NCBI GenBank assembly: GCA_902602695.1
Contig: CACKRO010000005.1
Span: forward strand, 37,229 to 101,228
Length of the DNA stretch: 64,000 nt
Reading direction: 5' to 3'
Source: an uncultured Alphaproteobacteria bacterium
GTDB lineage: Bacteria; Pseudomonadota; Alphaproteobacteria; HIMB59; GCA-002718135
Shown here: positions 53,206 through 61,613 of the stretch, piece by piece
Position numbering within the stretch: position 1 is the first letter of the stretch
Layout: each line of letters opens with the position of its first letter
The notes under the pieces: model-generated
The model's database searches: none
Told to the model about the DNA's origin: nothing
Seen by the model: the letters and a program-made list of their open reading frames with translations, nothing else
Made by a program: the position numbers and the translations under genes

Positions 53206-54081
53206 TCAAATTTTAAATTTATTATCTTCAATACCAGGAGTAGTAACATTTAATGCAAATAGGCTGCCATCATATTTATTTTTACCTGAGTTATTAGCAG
53301 TAGTAATAAATAGAGTTTTAAGATCATTGCCGCCAAATACACAATTTGTTACATTTTCAACAGGTAGCTCGTAAATTTGATCAACCCTACCTTTTGGATC
53401 AATTTTCACAACACATGATCCACCCCAACGACAATTCCAAATAAATCCATCACTATCAATAGTTGATCCATCTGGAGCACCTCTATCAAAATTGAAGAAG
53501 TTTTTTTTGTCTGACAAACTACCTTCATCTAGGTTAAACTTGTATTCGAGTAATGATCCCTCAGTTGTATCAGCAAAATAAAATTTTGTGTTATCTGGAC
53601 TCCAAACAAATGTATTAGGTATACCAAGATTTGTTTCAACAATATTAACCTTATTATTAGATAGACAATATAAACTACCAGATTTAGCATTTAAAGATTT
53701 TGCACTTCCATCTTGATTAAAATTATTTTGCATCGTCCCAAACCAAAGCCTACCTTTAGCATCTGATGCACCATCATTAGATCTATTTGTTAGAATATCA
53801 TCTTCAACATTAATTATTCTTTCATATTTTTTAGATTGAAAGTTAAATTTATTTACTCCATTATTTGAGACTAAAGCAGTTTCATTCTTTGAGATTATTG
53901 ACGTCGCTGTTACAAAATCAGGTAAATCAAAAGTTTCTAATTTATCGTTATCTAAATTAATTCTGAATAAAACTGATTTTGGTTTAATATCTACCCAAAG
54001 TAAACTTTGATCAATGGAAGACCAAGTGATGCCTTCTCCTAAACTATTTTTTACATCTTTATATAATTCGACCTTACTCAT
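53206..54081 (-). CDS. SMP-30/gluconolactonase-family lactonase
   Basis: A six-bladed propeller of 291 residues: VKNSLGEGITWSSIDQSLLWVDI, NRSNDGASDAKGRLWFGTM, IPNTFVWSPDNTKFYFADT and RGAPDGSTIDSDGFIWNCRWGG. The Glu, Asn and Asp metal ligands fit the SMP-30/Gnl family that opens aldonolactones. Just upstream of the pentonate-type dehydratase, it would deliver the aldonate to it. It is co-directional with the oxygenase genes upstream. Confidence 0.88.
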   Translation of the reverse strand: MSKVELYKDVKNSLGEGITWSSIDQSLLWVDIKPKSVLFRINLDNDKLETFDLPDFVTATSIISKNETALVSNNGVNKFNFQSKKYERIINVEDDILTNRSNDGASDAKGRLWFGTMQNNFNQDGSAKSLNAKSGSLYCLSNNKVNIVETNLGIPNTFVWSPDNTKFYFADTTEGSLLEYKFNLDEGSLSDKKNFFNFDRGAPDGSTIDSDGFIWNCRWGGSCVVKIDPKGRVDQIYELPVENVTNCVFGGNDLKTLFITTANNSGKNKYDGSLFALNVTTPGIEDNKFKI

Positions 54082-54125
54082 ATTTTAGATCAATATAATA
54101 AAAATTAATATTTATGAAGATAAGT

Positions 54126-55130
54126 TTAGAGGTAATGGGCTTTATCTTTGATACGAGCCATTACTTCCTTAGTGGCTTCTTCAGATCCATCATGGAACGT
54201 GCCCATTAATTTATCTAAGAAACTAGTATTTCCGCCTGAGTAATTGCATTCAAAATATTTATGATGAATATAATGCATATAATCACCTGTTGGAATTGAT
54301 ACACCATTTTTGAAAGTCATTTTTTCATATCCTGTATGTCCAGGTGTAGGTGCTAAACCAGCATGAAATACATGATACATCGCAACAAGAGGATGTGAAG
54401 GGATTATCCAATGAACTAAGATACCTGAAAAATATAATATATGCTCTATTGGATGCATAGACATACCTGACCAAGCACCTGTATTCGTATTACGGTGGTG
54501 AACTTTATGTGCAATTTTATAAAGTGGTGCCCAGTGCAATAGTCTATGAGTTAAGTAAAAATGTGCATCTCTTATAAATGGAACAAGAAAGAACATGAAA
54601 CAACAATATATTGGATACGCCTCCCAGCTTACATATGGGATTATTTGATTTGCAAATGCCCAAAATGTAATTACTTCATAAGCTGTCCATAATGGAATAG
54701 CACTACAAAAAGTATAGAATAGGTTATCTTTAGTCTGATCATTAAATAAAAAAGTTGGGTTATTTTTTTCTAGAGGTCGTGGGTTATATTTAAATGAAGT
54801 TCCTTGAGTCTTCAGTCTTAAATGAAAGAAGCCTGTCCAAAGCAAAATAATAACTGCGTTCCTGAAAAATATATATGATATCCATCCTATTTCAAAAGTC
54901 TTCATTGTCTCTAAAGAAGGAGTCAAAAAAAGATATGTAGCAACTGTTATTGCTGCAAAGACAAATGTCCATGGGAAAAAAATTCCTGGAAATTTAAAAA
55001 AATATTTTAAAAATTTTATTGGGTTAAAAAATATATCTTTAGGTGGGTTAATACTTATTGTACCAAATGGTTTCCAGTGACCCCTTTTATCTCTTTTACC
55101 AAAGTCACTATCATTTAGCTGATTTCCCAT
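54126..55130 (-). CDS. Fatty-acid-hydroxylase/sterol-desaturase superfamily membrane di-iron protein
   Basis: A membrane protein of 334 residues with about four helices and the histidine boxes of the FA-hydroxylase superfamily: HFYLTHRLLH, HKVHHRN, a HPIEH segment and HYIHHKYFECNYSGG. These ligate two irons and hydroxylate or desaturate C-H bonds in lipids or other amphiphiles; the active site faces the cytoplasm. It lies 38 nt downstream of desaturase 2 in the same unit. Electrons probably come from the Rieske ferredoxin and reductase encoded upstream (inference). Confidence 0.85.
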   Translation of the reverse strand: MGNQLNDSDFGKRDKRGHWKPFGTISINPPKDIFFNPIKFLKYFFKFPGIFFPWTFVFAAITVATYLFLTPSLETMKTFEIGWISYIFFRNAVIILLWTGFFHLRLKTQGTSFKYNPRPLEKNNPTFLFNDQTKDNLFYTFCSAIPLWTAYEVITFWAFANQIIPYVSWEAYPIYCCFMFFLVPFIRDAHFYLTHRLLHWAPLYKIAHKVHHRNTNTGAWSGMSMHPIEHILYFSGILVHWIIPSHPLVAMYHVFHAGLAPTPGHTGYEKMTFKNGVSIPTGDYMHYIHHKYFECNYSGGNTSFLDKLMGTFHDGSEEATKEVMARIKDKAHYL

Positions 55131-55168
55131 TGTATATTTATAGTATATTTTGAATAAAAAAAAAGAGA

Positions 55169-56185
55169 CTAAATTGTCGTATCTGGAACCTTCACATCAA
55201 TAAAATAATTTTTATCTTTAGATTGCTTAAATATTGCTGGAATTATTGATCTATAAGCAGAAATTATTCCGTTATGAGGTTCTGGCATTTGATTTTTAAC
55301 TATTTTGTGAAATTTTTTTAAATTATGGCATGGGATTTTTGGGAAAATGTGATGCTCAATATGATACTCCATGTTTGAATACAAAAAACTAAAAAAAGGA
55401 TTCATAATAACGGTTCTTGTACTTTTTCTATGATCTTTAATATTATCAGCTAGTCCAGCATGTTGAGTCATGCCGCATATCATTAATATAGTATTACCAT
55501 AAAATGGAGGTAAAATTATCATTATGATTGGTAGCCATGATTGTAACAAAACTGAACATAAAATTACGAGCAACCAAAAACTTAAATATAATCTTGAACT
55601 ATTAATAATTTTTTTTATCTCCTTTTCAGGTACTGTAACTTTTACAACATGAGTAATTATCCCAAATGAATGTTTAATAATTTCAAAATGTGTAAAATGT
55701 CTAATTTTTTGAATATTAATTATTGGACCAAGAGGTAAAAAATTTAAAAGAAATCTAATAGGCTCTGTTGGTTTCGGACTATTATTTTCGTAATCGTACA
55801 CCTCTTCATGTGTAAATATAGTGTAAGTATGATGATGAAAATGACTCCACTTCCATCTAACTGCTTCAAAACCACCGAGTAAAGAAGTTATATGATAAAA
55901 AAGTTTATTTAACGCTCTTGTTTTAAAATATGTTTCGTGATTTGTTTCATGTTGAATGCTTATGATTTTACAATAGAAAATATTTCCATAAAGCAAAAGA
56001 GCAGGTATTGACCATAAAGTACCCCAACTTAGAATACACAGATATCCACTTAATATTAGAGCAACAATAAATATGGATATATCTAATAAACCTTTTGTAT
56101 CAGATCTCTTAGAAAGTTCCTTTAAAGTTTTCTTATCAATTTTTGGTTTATACCAAGTTTTTAAATCAACTTCGCCCGCAAACAT
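55169..56185 (-). CDS. Membrane fatty-acid-desaturase-family protein (paralog 2)
   Basis: A 338-residue di-iron membrane enzyme. Histidine boxes: HETNH, HFHHHTY, an extra QHAGLADN and EYHIEHHIFP. It has about four helices. It is a paralog of the protein at 58641-59627, with the same order of boxes, the ARG-like R-x-x-R-T-V region and a similar C-terminus (IIPA..KQ..). The first box has Asn where the other has Gly. It follows the PanB-like gene by 3 nt. Lipid desaturation is possible, but this arrangement with Rieske and reductase genes suits hydroxylation of a smaller substrate. Confidence 0.85.
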   Translation of the reverse strand: MFAGEVDLKTWYKPKIDKKTLKELSKRSDTKGLLDISIFIVALILSGYLCILSWGTLWSIPALLLYGNIFYCKIISIQHETNHETYFKTRALNKLFYHITSLLGGFEAVRWKWSHFHHHTYTIFTHEEVYDYENNSPKPTEPIRFLLNFLPLGPIINIQKIRHFTHFEIIKHSFGIITHVVKVTVPEKEIKKIINSSRLYLSFWLLVILCSVLLQSWLPIIMIILPPFYGNTILMICGMTQHAGLADNIKDHRKSTRTVIMNPFFSFLYSNMEYHIEHHIFPKIPCHNLKKFHKIVKNQMPEPHNGIISAYRSIIPAIFKQSKDKNYFIDVKVPDTTI

Positions 56186-56188
56186 TAA

Positions 56189-57016
56189 TCAAAATTTTTC
56201 TGAAAGCTTTAAAAATTTTTCAAATTCACTTTCATCAATGTTAACTGTGATTTTAGGATCATTAAATTTTTTGTTTACCGTGTCATCGTGAAACTCTTTG
56301 AATGCACTTACTCTTTCAGCTTGTAATTTTGCAAATTCTTTTTTAAAATCTCTATAAATTCGCGCATGTCTTGGAATTTTTCCTTGGGTATATCCGAGTA
56401 CATCATTAGCAAATAAATATTGCCCATCACATCCAGAACCACTTCCCATTGAGAGAGTCATGATATCAACTTTTTTTGTAATAACTTCTGCAACTTTTGG
56501 AGGAACTACTTCGAGTTCAACTCCGATAGCCCCCGCTTCTTGTAACTCAAGAGTATGTTCTAAAATTCTAACGGCTTTATCAGCAGTTTTACCTTGTGCA
56601 ATAAATCCTCCAATCCAAGTAGCATTTCCTGGAACTAATCCAACATGACTATTAATTGGAACATACTCATCTCTTAATGCTCTAATCCATTTGTAACTCC
56701 AATTACCACCATAGATAACATCTGCGCCAATGTCTAAATACTTGTGTGATAGTTTCATTGCTTCATATTCAGAAGCTACTCTTACTGCCCCTCCGGATTG
56801 CATAAAGCAAGTTGGTGCAGCCTCGCGAATTCGCTTAAGCTCATCAAAAGAATTGTAAATACCAAATTGTGGAGCATCATGAGAAGTACAAATCATGTCA
56901 ATGCCAGCCTCTTCAGCTGCTGCAGCTTCGTCAGCATTATGTACAAACATAACACTTAGTTGTCTTTTACCTTTGCATTGCAAATAATCATAAACCGTAA
57001 GTTTTTTTCTGCTCAT
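56189..57016 (-). CDS. PanB-like aldolase-fold protein (ketopantoate hydroxymethyltransferase paralog)
   Basis: A 275-residue TIM barrel of the PanB/PEP-mutase type. Recognisable PanB landmarks are the metal-binding D in MICTSHDAP, SHVGLVPGNATWIGG, GAIGVELEVVP and SMGSGSGCDGQYLFANDVLGY. PanB adds a hydroxymethyl from methylene-THF to 2-oxoisovalerate in pantothenate synthesis. Several motif residues differ from typical PanB (for example SHVGLVPG for GHVGLTPQ), and no panC or panD is nearby. Its place inside an oxygenase operon suggests aldol chemistry on a pathway intermediate rather than vitamin synthesis. Confidence 0.75.
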   Translation of the reverse strand: MSRKKLTVYDYLQCKGKRQLSVMFVHNADEAAAAEEAGIDMICTSHDAPQFGIYNSFDELKRIREAAPTCFMQSGGAVRVASEYEAMKLSHKYLDIGADVIYGGNWSYKWIRALRDEYVPINSHVGLVPGNATWIGGFIAQGKTADKAVRILEHTLELQEAGAIGVELEVVPPKVAEVITKKVDIMTLSMGSGSGCDGQYLFANDVLGYTQGKIPRHARIYRDFKKEFAKLQAERVSAFKEFHDDTVNKKFNDPKITVNIDESEFEKFLKLSEKF

Positions 57017-57035
57017 AAAATCTCCAAAAAAATAG

Positions 57036-57353
57036 TTAATCTATCTTAATGAAAATTTTGTCATTATCAACTTTAACTGGATATGTTTTTAAATCCTCAC
57101 ACGCTGGTGGGCTTAAAGCTTCTCCGGATTTAATATTAAAAATTCCCTGGTGCATTGGACATTCAATTTCATCATCCATAACCAAACCATCTTCAAGATG
57201 TACCGCCTCATGTGTACAAATTCCATCAGTAGCATAAAAACCATCTGTTAGTTTATACACACAAAAAGTTTTATCTTGATGATCAAATCTGATGAGATCC
57301 TCTTCTTCAATACTATCTGTAGACCCTACTTCAATCCAATTTTCTTCAGACAT
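57036..57353 (-). CDS. Rieske-type [2Fe-2S] ferredoxin
   Basis: A 105-residue soluble Rieske protein with ligands in CTHEAVHLEDG and CPMHQGIFNIKSG, the spacing seen in BphA3-type ferredoxins. Such proteins pass electrons from a flavoprotein reductase to an oxygenase. The reductase gene lies 52 nt upstream and two membrane di-iron oxygenase genes flank the pair. No ring-hydroxylating alpha subunit is in the window, so the desaturase-type proteins are the likely acceptors. Confidence 0.9.
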   Translation of the reverse strand: MSEENWIEVGSTDSIEEEDLIRFDHQDKTFCVYKLTDGFYATDGICTHEAVHLEDGLVMDDEIECPMHQGIFNIKSGEALSPPACEDLKTYPVKVDNDKIFIKID

Positions 57354-57405
57354 AAATTGTATATAATAGCTATTTTGTGAAAATAAATAAAAAATAATTA
57401 AATTG

Positions 57406-58635
57406 TTATTTTTGTATAAGTTTATTTAATTTTAGATTTTGATCTGAGAGAATTTGTTTATCTACAATGGTATCTTTCTCAGTTAATTTAGAAGTTATTC
57501 TAATGTCACGGCCTACTTTTCCAATGATTCCAACACCACATGCTCCTCTTATTTTATTATTTTTTAGGAAAAAATAAATAACACCATTATTAATATCATT
57601 ACCTCTTTCGATAATTTCATCATACTCATCACAAATACCAGTCAGTTGAAGATTCAAATTAAATTGATCAGACCACATCCAAGGAATTGAAGTGTATTCT
57701 GTTTTTACTCCAGCAATATTTTTTCCAGCACATATTCCATGATTTTGTGCATGTTGATAAGACTCAAGTCGCATATTTCTTTCATAGAATGGATGATAAA
57801 AATTAGATACATCACCTGCTGCAAAAACATCTTTAATAGAAGTTTCACAAAATTGATTAGTTACAATACCATTATCAAGCTTTAAATTTGTATTTTCAAA
57901 TAACTTTACAGTCGGGGTTGAGCCTATACCTGCAATTATAAAATCTGTTTCTATTAGAGTATTATCATTTAATAAAATTTCATAATCGCCATTTTTTTTA
58001 GTTATTTTTTCTATCTGTTTATTTAATATTATTTCATTTCCATGTTCTATATGAGTGTTTTGAACTAAATCAGCAATTTGTTTGGGTATAATTCTTCCCA
58101 TAAGTTGACTGCCAATTTCAATAACAATTACTTTCTTTTGAAGCTGAGATAAAGATGAGGCAATTTCTAAGCCAATGAAACCGCCACCAATAATTGTTAT
58201 TTTATTTTTATTTGAAACTATTTCTTTAATTTTTTTGGCTTCTTCTAAATTTCTTAGATAATAAATATCATTCTTTAAATTATTATCTAAAGTAAGTTTT
58301 TTATTTTCAGAACCTGTTGAAATAAGCAAACTATCATAAGAGTAAACATTATCATTTTTTGCAAAAAGTTTTTTATTTTCAAAATCAACTTTATTAATTG
58401 ATATATTTTCAAATTCTATATTTTCATTTTTTAGTACGTCGCTAGAATGAAAATAAAGATCTTCTTCTTTTTTTTTATCTAGCAAAAAATCTTTAGATAA
58501 AGGAGGTCTTTCGTATGGTAATAAATTTTCTTCACCTAAAATTTTAATATTTGATTCTGTATCATTTTTTCTAATTTCTCTTGCAGCATAGATTCCGGCT
58601 TGACCACCGCCTAGAATTGTAATGTTATTTTTCAC
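57406..58635 (-). CDS. FAD-dependent ferredoxin-NAD(P)H reductase (BphA4-like)
   Basis: A flavoprotein of 409 residues: FAD loop ITILGGGQAGIYAA, NAD-binding loop ITIIGGGFIGLEIASSL, and VFAAGDVSNF near the C-terminus, followed by PWMWSDQFNLNLQLTG, a pattern of ferredoxin reductases of the BphA4/ThcD type. It should reduce the Rieske ferredoxin encoded next in the operon using NADH. It lies 5 nt after desaturase 1. Confidence 0.9.
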   Translation of the reverse strand: MKNNITILGGGQAGIYAAREIRKNDTESNIKILGEENLLPYERPPLSKDFLLDKKKEEDLYFHSSDVLKNENIEFENISINKVDFENKKLFAKNDNVYSYDSLLISTGSENKKLTLDNNLKNDIYYLRNLEEAKKIKEIVSNKNKITIIGGGFIGLEIASSLSQLQKKVIVIEIGSQLMGRIIPKQIADLVQNTHIEHGNEIILNKQIEKITKKNGDYEILLNDNTLIETDFIIAGIGSTPTVKLFENTNLKLDNGIVTNQFCETSIKDVFAAGDVSNFYHPFYERNMRLESYQHAQNHGICAGKNIAGVKTEYTSIPWMWSDQFNLNLQLTGICDEYDEIIERGNDINNGVIYFFLKNNKIRGACGVGIIGKVGRDIRITSKLTEKDTIVDKQILSDQNLKLNKLIQK

Positions 58636-58640
58636 TTAGT

Positions 58641-59627
58641 TTAAGCGTTGCTTGGAACAGATAATGGAATTTGATAGTCTGGATTTTTTGCTTGTTTTAT
58701 GAGTGCTGGAATAATTTCTTTATAAGCCCCAAGAAGACCTTTTCTTGCAGGTGGTAATTGATCTTTAATCATAGCATGCAGCTTAGGTAAATTATGTGAG
58801 GGAACTTGAGGGAACATATGGTGCTCAACATGATATTCCATATGCCAATATAAAAAACTTAAAACTGGATTTAAATATACTGTTCTAGTTGTATACCTAT
58901 GGTCTCTTTTATCTTCTCTAAGTCCGGCGTGCTGAGTAAGGCCCATAAGCATGACAAGTGTTTTTCCATAAAAATTAGGCAATAAAACATATAGAACTGG
59001 AAGCCAGCTTTGAAAGTATACTGAAGAAGCAATACTTATGATCCAAATAGAGAGATGACTCCACGCAGATAATCTACATTTCCATCTTTCGTTTTCAGGA
59101 ATACAAACTTTCATTACATCTGTAGTTACACCGAAGGCATGTTTTATAGTTTCCCATTGAAGAGAATTTTTAAAGAAAAATAAACTTGAAAATGGAATAT
59201 AGTGAGAGAAAAATACAATCAAGTCAGTTGGTTTTTTTACATGTATTTCAAAATCTACAGGATCATTAAATTGAGTATAGGTATGATGATGGTAGTGTGA
59301 ATACCTCCATCTAATCGGCTCAAAGTTATCCATAAAGCTGGCTATGTAATAAAAGAAGTCATTCCAGAATTTAGATTTAAAAGCTGTTCTATGACCAGTT
59401 TCGTGCCAAATAGCATCACTGCATCCCCAAATGTTTCCATATATTAAAAAAAATAGTAAAGACCACCAAGTGCCCCAAGTAACATATGCTAAATAACCGA
59501 AAAGAACCAAAGAAGAGAAAAAAATAATCATGTGTTTGAAACCTTGCCAATCAGATTTCACACATAATTGTTTAAATTCTTTTTTATCTATGTTGGCTCT
59601 ATACCATTTACCTAAATCCACATCCAT
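58641..59627 (-). CDS. Membrane fatty-acid-desaturase-family protein (paralog 1)
   Basis: First gene of the eight-gene minus-strand unit. The 328-residue membrane protein carries HETGH, HYHHHTY, a QHAGLRED segment and EYHVEHHMFP, the His boxes of the FA_desaturase family, with about four transmembrane helices. It is clearly paralogous to the protein at 55169-56185. With its own reductase and Rieske ferredoxin downstream it should form a complete oxygenase system. Substrate unknown. Confidence 0.87.
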   Translation of the reverse strand: MDVDLGKWYRANIDKKEFKQLCVKSDWQGFKHMIIFFSSLVLFGYLAYVTWGTWWSLLFFLIYGNIWGCSDAIWHETGHRTAFKSKFWNDFFYYIASFMDNFEPIRWRYSHYHHHTYTQFNDPVDFEIHVKKPTDLIVFFSHYIPFSSLFFFKNSLQWETIKHAFGVTTDVMKVCIPENERWKCRLSAWSHLSIWIISIASSVYFQSWLPVLYVLLPNFYGKTLVMLMGLTQHAGLREDKRDHRYTTRTVYLNPVLSFLYWHMEYHVEHHMFPQVPSHNLPKLHAMIKDQLPPARKGLLGAYKEIIPALIKQAKNPDYQIPLSVPSNA

Positions 59628-59771
59628 TATTAAAAAATACCACTTTTTGATAATATTATAAATATAAAAAATAAATTAAATTCCTGATTAAGTGCGACCA
59701 TTTAATCTATCCAGGAGTTCAAGAATATGAATTGTAATAAGACGTATAATAATTTAATTTAATTGTATTAT
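59628..59771. other. Longest gene-free stretch, upstream of the ribose-type transporter
   Basis: This is most of the 190-nt divergent gap between desaturase 1 and the binding-protein gene. I see no ORF of note. An imperfect dyad (CCTGATTAA..TTTAATCTATCCAGG, about 59692-59713) lies mid-way and may be an operator or promoter element for one of the divergent units. Confidence 0.3.
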
Positions 59772-59798
59772 TGATTTATTCACTTATAAAATAAATCA
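59772..59798. promoter_or_regulatory. Perfect 9-bp inverted repeat upstream of the ribose-type binding-protein gene
   Basis: TGATTTATT and AATAAATCA flank a 9-nt spacer (CACTTATAA), ending 19 nt before the ATG. Spacer length and its ACTTA core resemble the repeat in front of the polyol-binding-protein gene. A regulator operator is likely, but no regulator gene adjoins this operon in the window. Confidence 0.45.
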
Positions 59799-59817
59799 TA
59801 AATTATTTGGAGGAATT

Positions 59818-60798
59818 ATGAAAAAAATTTTTGCCGTCATTGCTCTATTTTTTGCTTTTGTATCTACTTCAGCAGTAGCAAAAAATGATTACAGCTGTGA
59901 TAAGAAATTTATCTTTTTCCCAGGTGGGCCAGAAGGTGGACCATTTGGAACTATCGTTTACAATGGTGCAGTAGCTGCAGCAGAACATACTGGTTGTGAC
60001 GTAGATTATTACTGGTCACAATGGAATTCAGAAATTATGATTAAGCAATTTAAAGAAGCTGTTGCATTACAGCCAGACGGAATTGCAATTTATGGTTTTC
60101 CAGGTGATGCAGCAATGAGACCTATTATTCAAGAAGCAAGAGAAATGGGAATTGTTATCACAACTATGAACACGCCACTTCCTGATCTTGAATCTGAATT
60201 TAAAACTGAAGGTTTTGGTTACGCAGGTGCAGATCTTTTTGATGCTGGATTTAATCTAGGTAAAAAAGCTGTTGATGTCTGTGGATTACAAGCTGGAGAT
60301 AAAGCGTTTATTTGGGGTCTTGCAAGTATGCCAAATAGAGGAGAAAGAACTAAAGGTGCAATAGCTGGTGTTGAAGCAGCTGGTGTAGAAGTTGTATATC
60401 AAGAAATACCTGATAATGTAAACTCAGATGCATCTCAAGGAACTCCTATGTACGTTGCGACTTACAGTGCAAATCCTGATATCAAAATGGCAATTACTGA
60501 TCATGGTGGATTGACTGCAAGTTTACCTACTTACATGAAAGCTGCAGGTCACGGTACTGAAGAAGTCTGTGGTGCTGGATTTGACTTATCAGCTCCGATT
60601 GTTGATGGAATAAATTCTGGTTACATAGATGTAGTAATTGATCAGCAACCATTTATTCAAGGGTATATGCCAATAATTCAATTATTCCTAAGTACAAAAT
60701 ATGGAATGGCTGGATTAGCAATGGATACTGGTGCTGCATTTGTTACAGCTGATAATGTGGAAGCTGTTGCTCCATTAGCAGCGGTACAAATAAGATAA
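59818..60798 (+). CDS. Ribose-type (family 4) periplasmic sugar-binding protein
   Basis: A 326-residue secreted protein: signal peptide ending AVA-KN, then a LacI-like periplasmic-binding fold with GPFGTIVYNGAVAAAEHTGCDVDYYW, AVALQPDGIAIYGFP, FGYAGADLFDAGFNLGKKAVD and DGINSGYIDVVIDQQPFIQGYMPI. It delivers a sugar or similar ligand to the permease encoded downstream. A strong GGAGGA site precedes the ATG. A terminator hairpin begins 13 nt after the stop. Confidence 0.9.
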   Translation: MKKIFAVIALFFAFVSTSAVAKNDYSCDKKFIFFPGGPEGGPFGTIVYNGAVAAAEHTGCDVDYYWSQWNSEIMIKQFKEAVALQPDGIAIYGFPGDAAMRPIIQEAREMGIVITTMNTPLPDLESEFKTEGFGYAGADLFDAGFNLGKKAVDVCGLQAGDKAFIWGLASMPNRGERTKGAIAGVEAAGVEVVYQEIPDNVNSDASQGTPMYVATYSANPDIKMAITDHGGLTASLPTYMKAAGHGTEEVCGAGFDLSAPIVDGINSGYIDVVIDQQPFIQGYMPIIQLFLSTKYGMAGLAMDTGAAFVTADNVEAVAPLAAVQIR

Positions 60799-60811
60799 AT
60801 TAAAATGTTAT

Positions 60812-60845
60812 AACCTGCCTTATTTTATAAGGCAGGTTTATTTTT
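60812..60845 (+). terminator. Intrinsic terminator between the binding-protein and ATPase genes, overlapping the RBS
   Basis: AACCTGCCTTAT and ATAAGGCAGGTT form a perfect 12-bp stem with a TTT loop, followed by TATTTTT directly before the ATPase ATG (60846). The 3' arm holds GGCAGG, the only visible Shine-Dalgarno for that ATG, so the hairpin should limit both transcription and translation of the ATPase gene. Confidence 0.85.
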
Positions 60846-61613
60846 ATGGCAGAAGAACTCTTAAAATTAGAAAATATATACAAAAACTTTGGAAACGTAA
60901 AAGTTTTAAAAGACGTAAACATTAAAATAAATAAAGGTGAAGTAGTAGCTTTAATAGGTGATAACGGAGCTGGCAAATCAACACTTATAAAAGTCATAAC
61001 TGGAGTTCATAGTCCAAACTCAGGAAAAGTATTTTTTAAAAATGAAGAAGTGCAAATTAAATCAGTTGCTCAATCAAGAAAAATGGGAATTGAAGCAGTT
61101 TACCAAGAAAGAGCATTGTGTGATCAACAAGAATTATTTAGAAACATATTTGCTGGAAGAGAAATTACAAATTCATTTGGCTTTTTAGATATAAAAAAAC
61201 AGAGAAAAGAAGCAGAAAAAATTCTTCGTGACTATATTGGATTTACATCAAAGGCTATAACAGTTGACTCTCAAGTAATGGGATTATCTGGTGGAGAAAA
61301 GCAAGGTGTTGCTTTTGGTAGATCATTATATTTTAATTCTGATTTGATCGTATTAGATGAGCCAACTATGGGCTTATCAATTCAAGAAACAGAAAAAGTC
61401 CTGAATTTCGTAAAGGGTTTAAAAAATGAAAATAAATCAGCAATTTTTATCGATCATAATATAATTCATGTCTATGGTGCTGCAGATCGATTTATTATTT
61501 TGGATAGGGGTGAAGTTGTAGGAGAGTTTAATAAAGAAGAAATATCAAGAGAAGAACTTGTACAGAAAATGATACAGTTGCATGAATCTGGGAAAATTAA
61601 AGTGGAAGATTAA
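60846..61613 (+). CDS. Sugar ABC transporter ATPase, single-domain ribose/fructose type
   Basis: An ABC ATPase of 255 residues: Walker A GDNGAGKSTLIKV, signature LSGGEKQGVAFGRSL, Walker B LIVLDEPTMGLS, and the H-loop in IFIDHNIIHVYG. Ribose-type importers usually use a duplicated ATPase of about 500 residues (RbsA); this one has a single domain, as in FrcA-type systems, and must act as a homodimer. It is adjacent to the permease, starting one base after this stop. Confidence 0.9.
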   Translation: MAEELLKLENIYKNFGNVKVLKDVNIKINKGEVVALIGDNGAGKSTLIKVITGVHSPNSGKVFFKNEEVQIKSVAQSRKMGIEAVYQERALCDQQELFRNIFAGREITNSFGFLDIKKQRKEAEKILRDYIGFTSKAITVDSQVMGLSGGEKQGVAFGRSLYFNSDLIVLDEPTMGLSIQETEKVLNFVKGLKNENKSAIFIDHNIIHVYGAADRFIILDRGEVVGEFNKEEISREELVQKMIQLHESGKIKVED

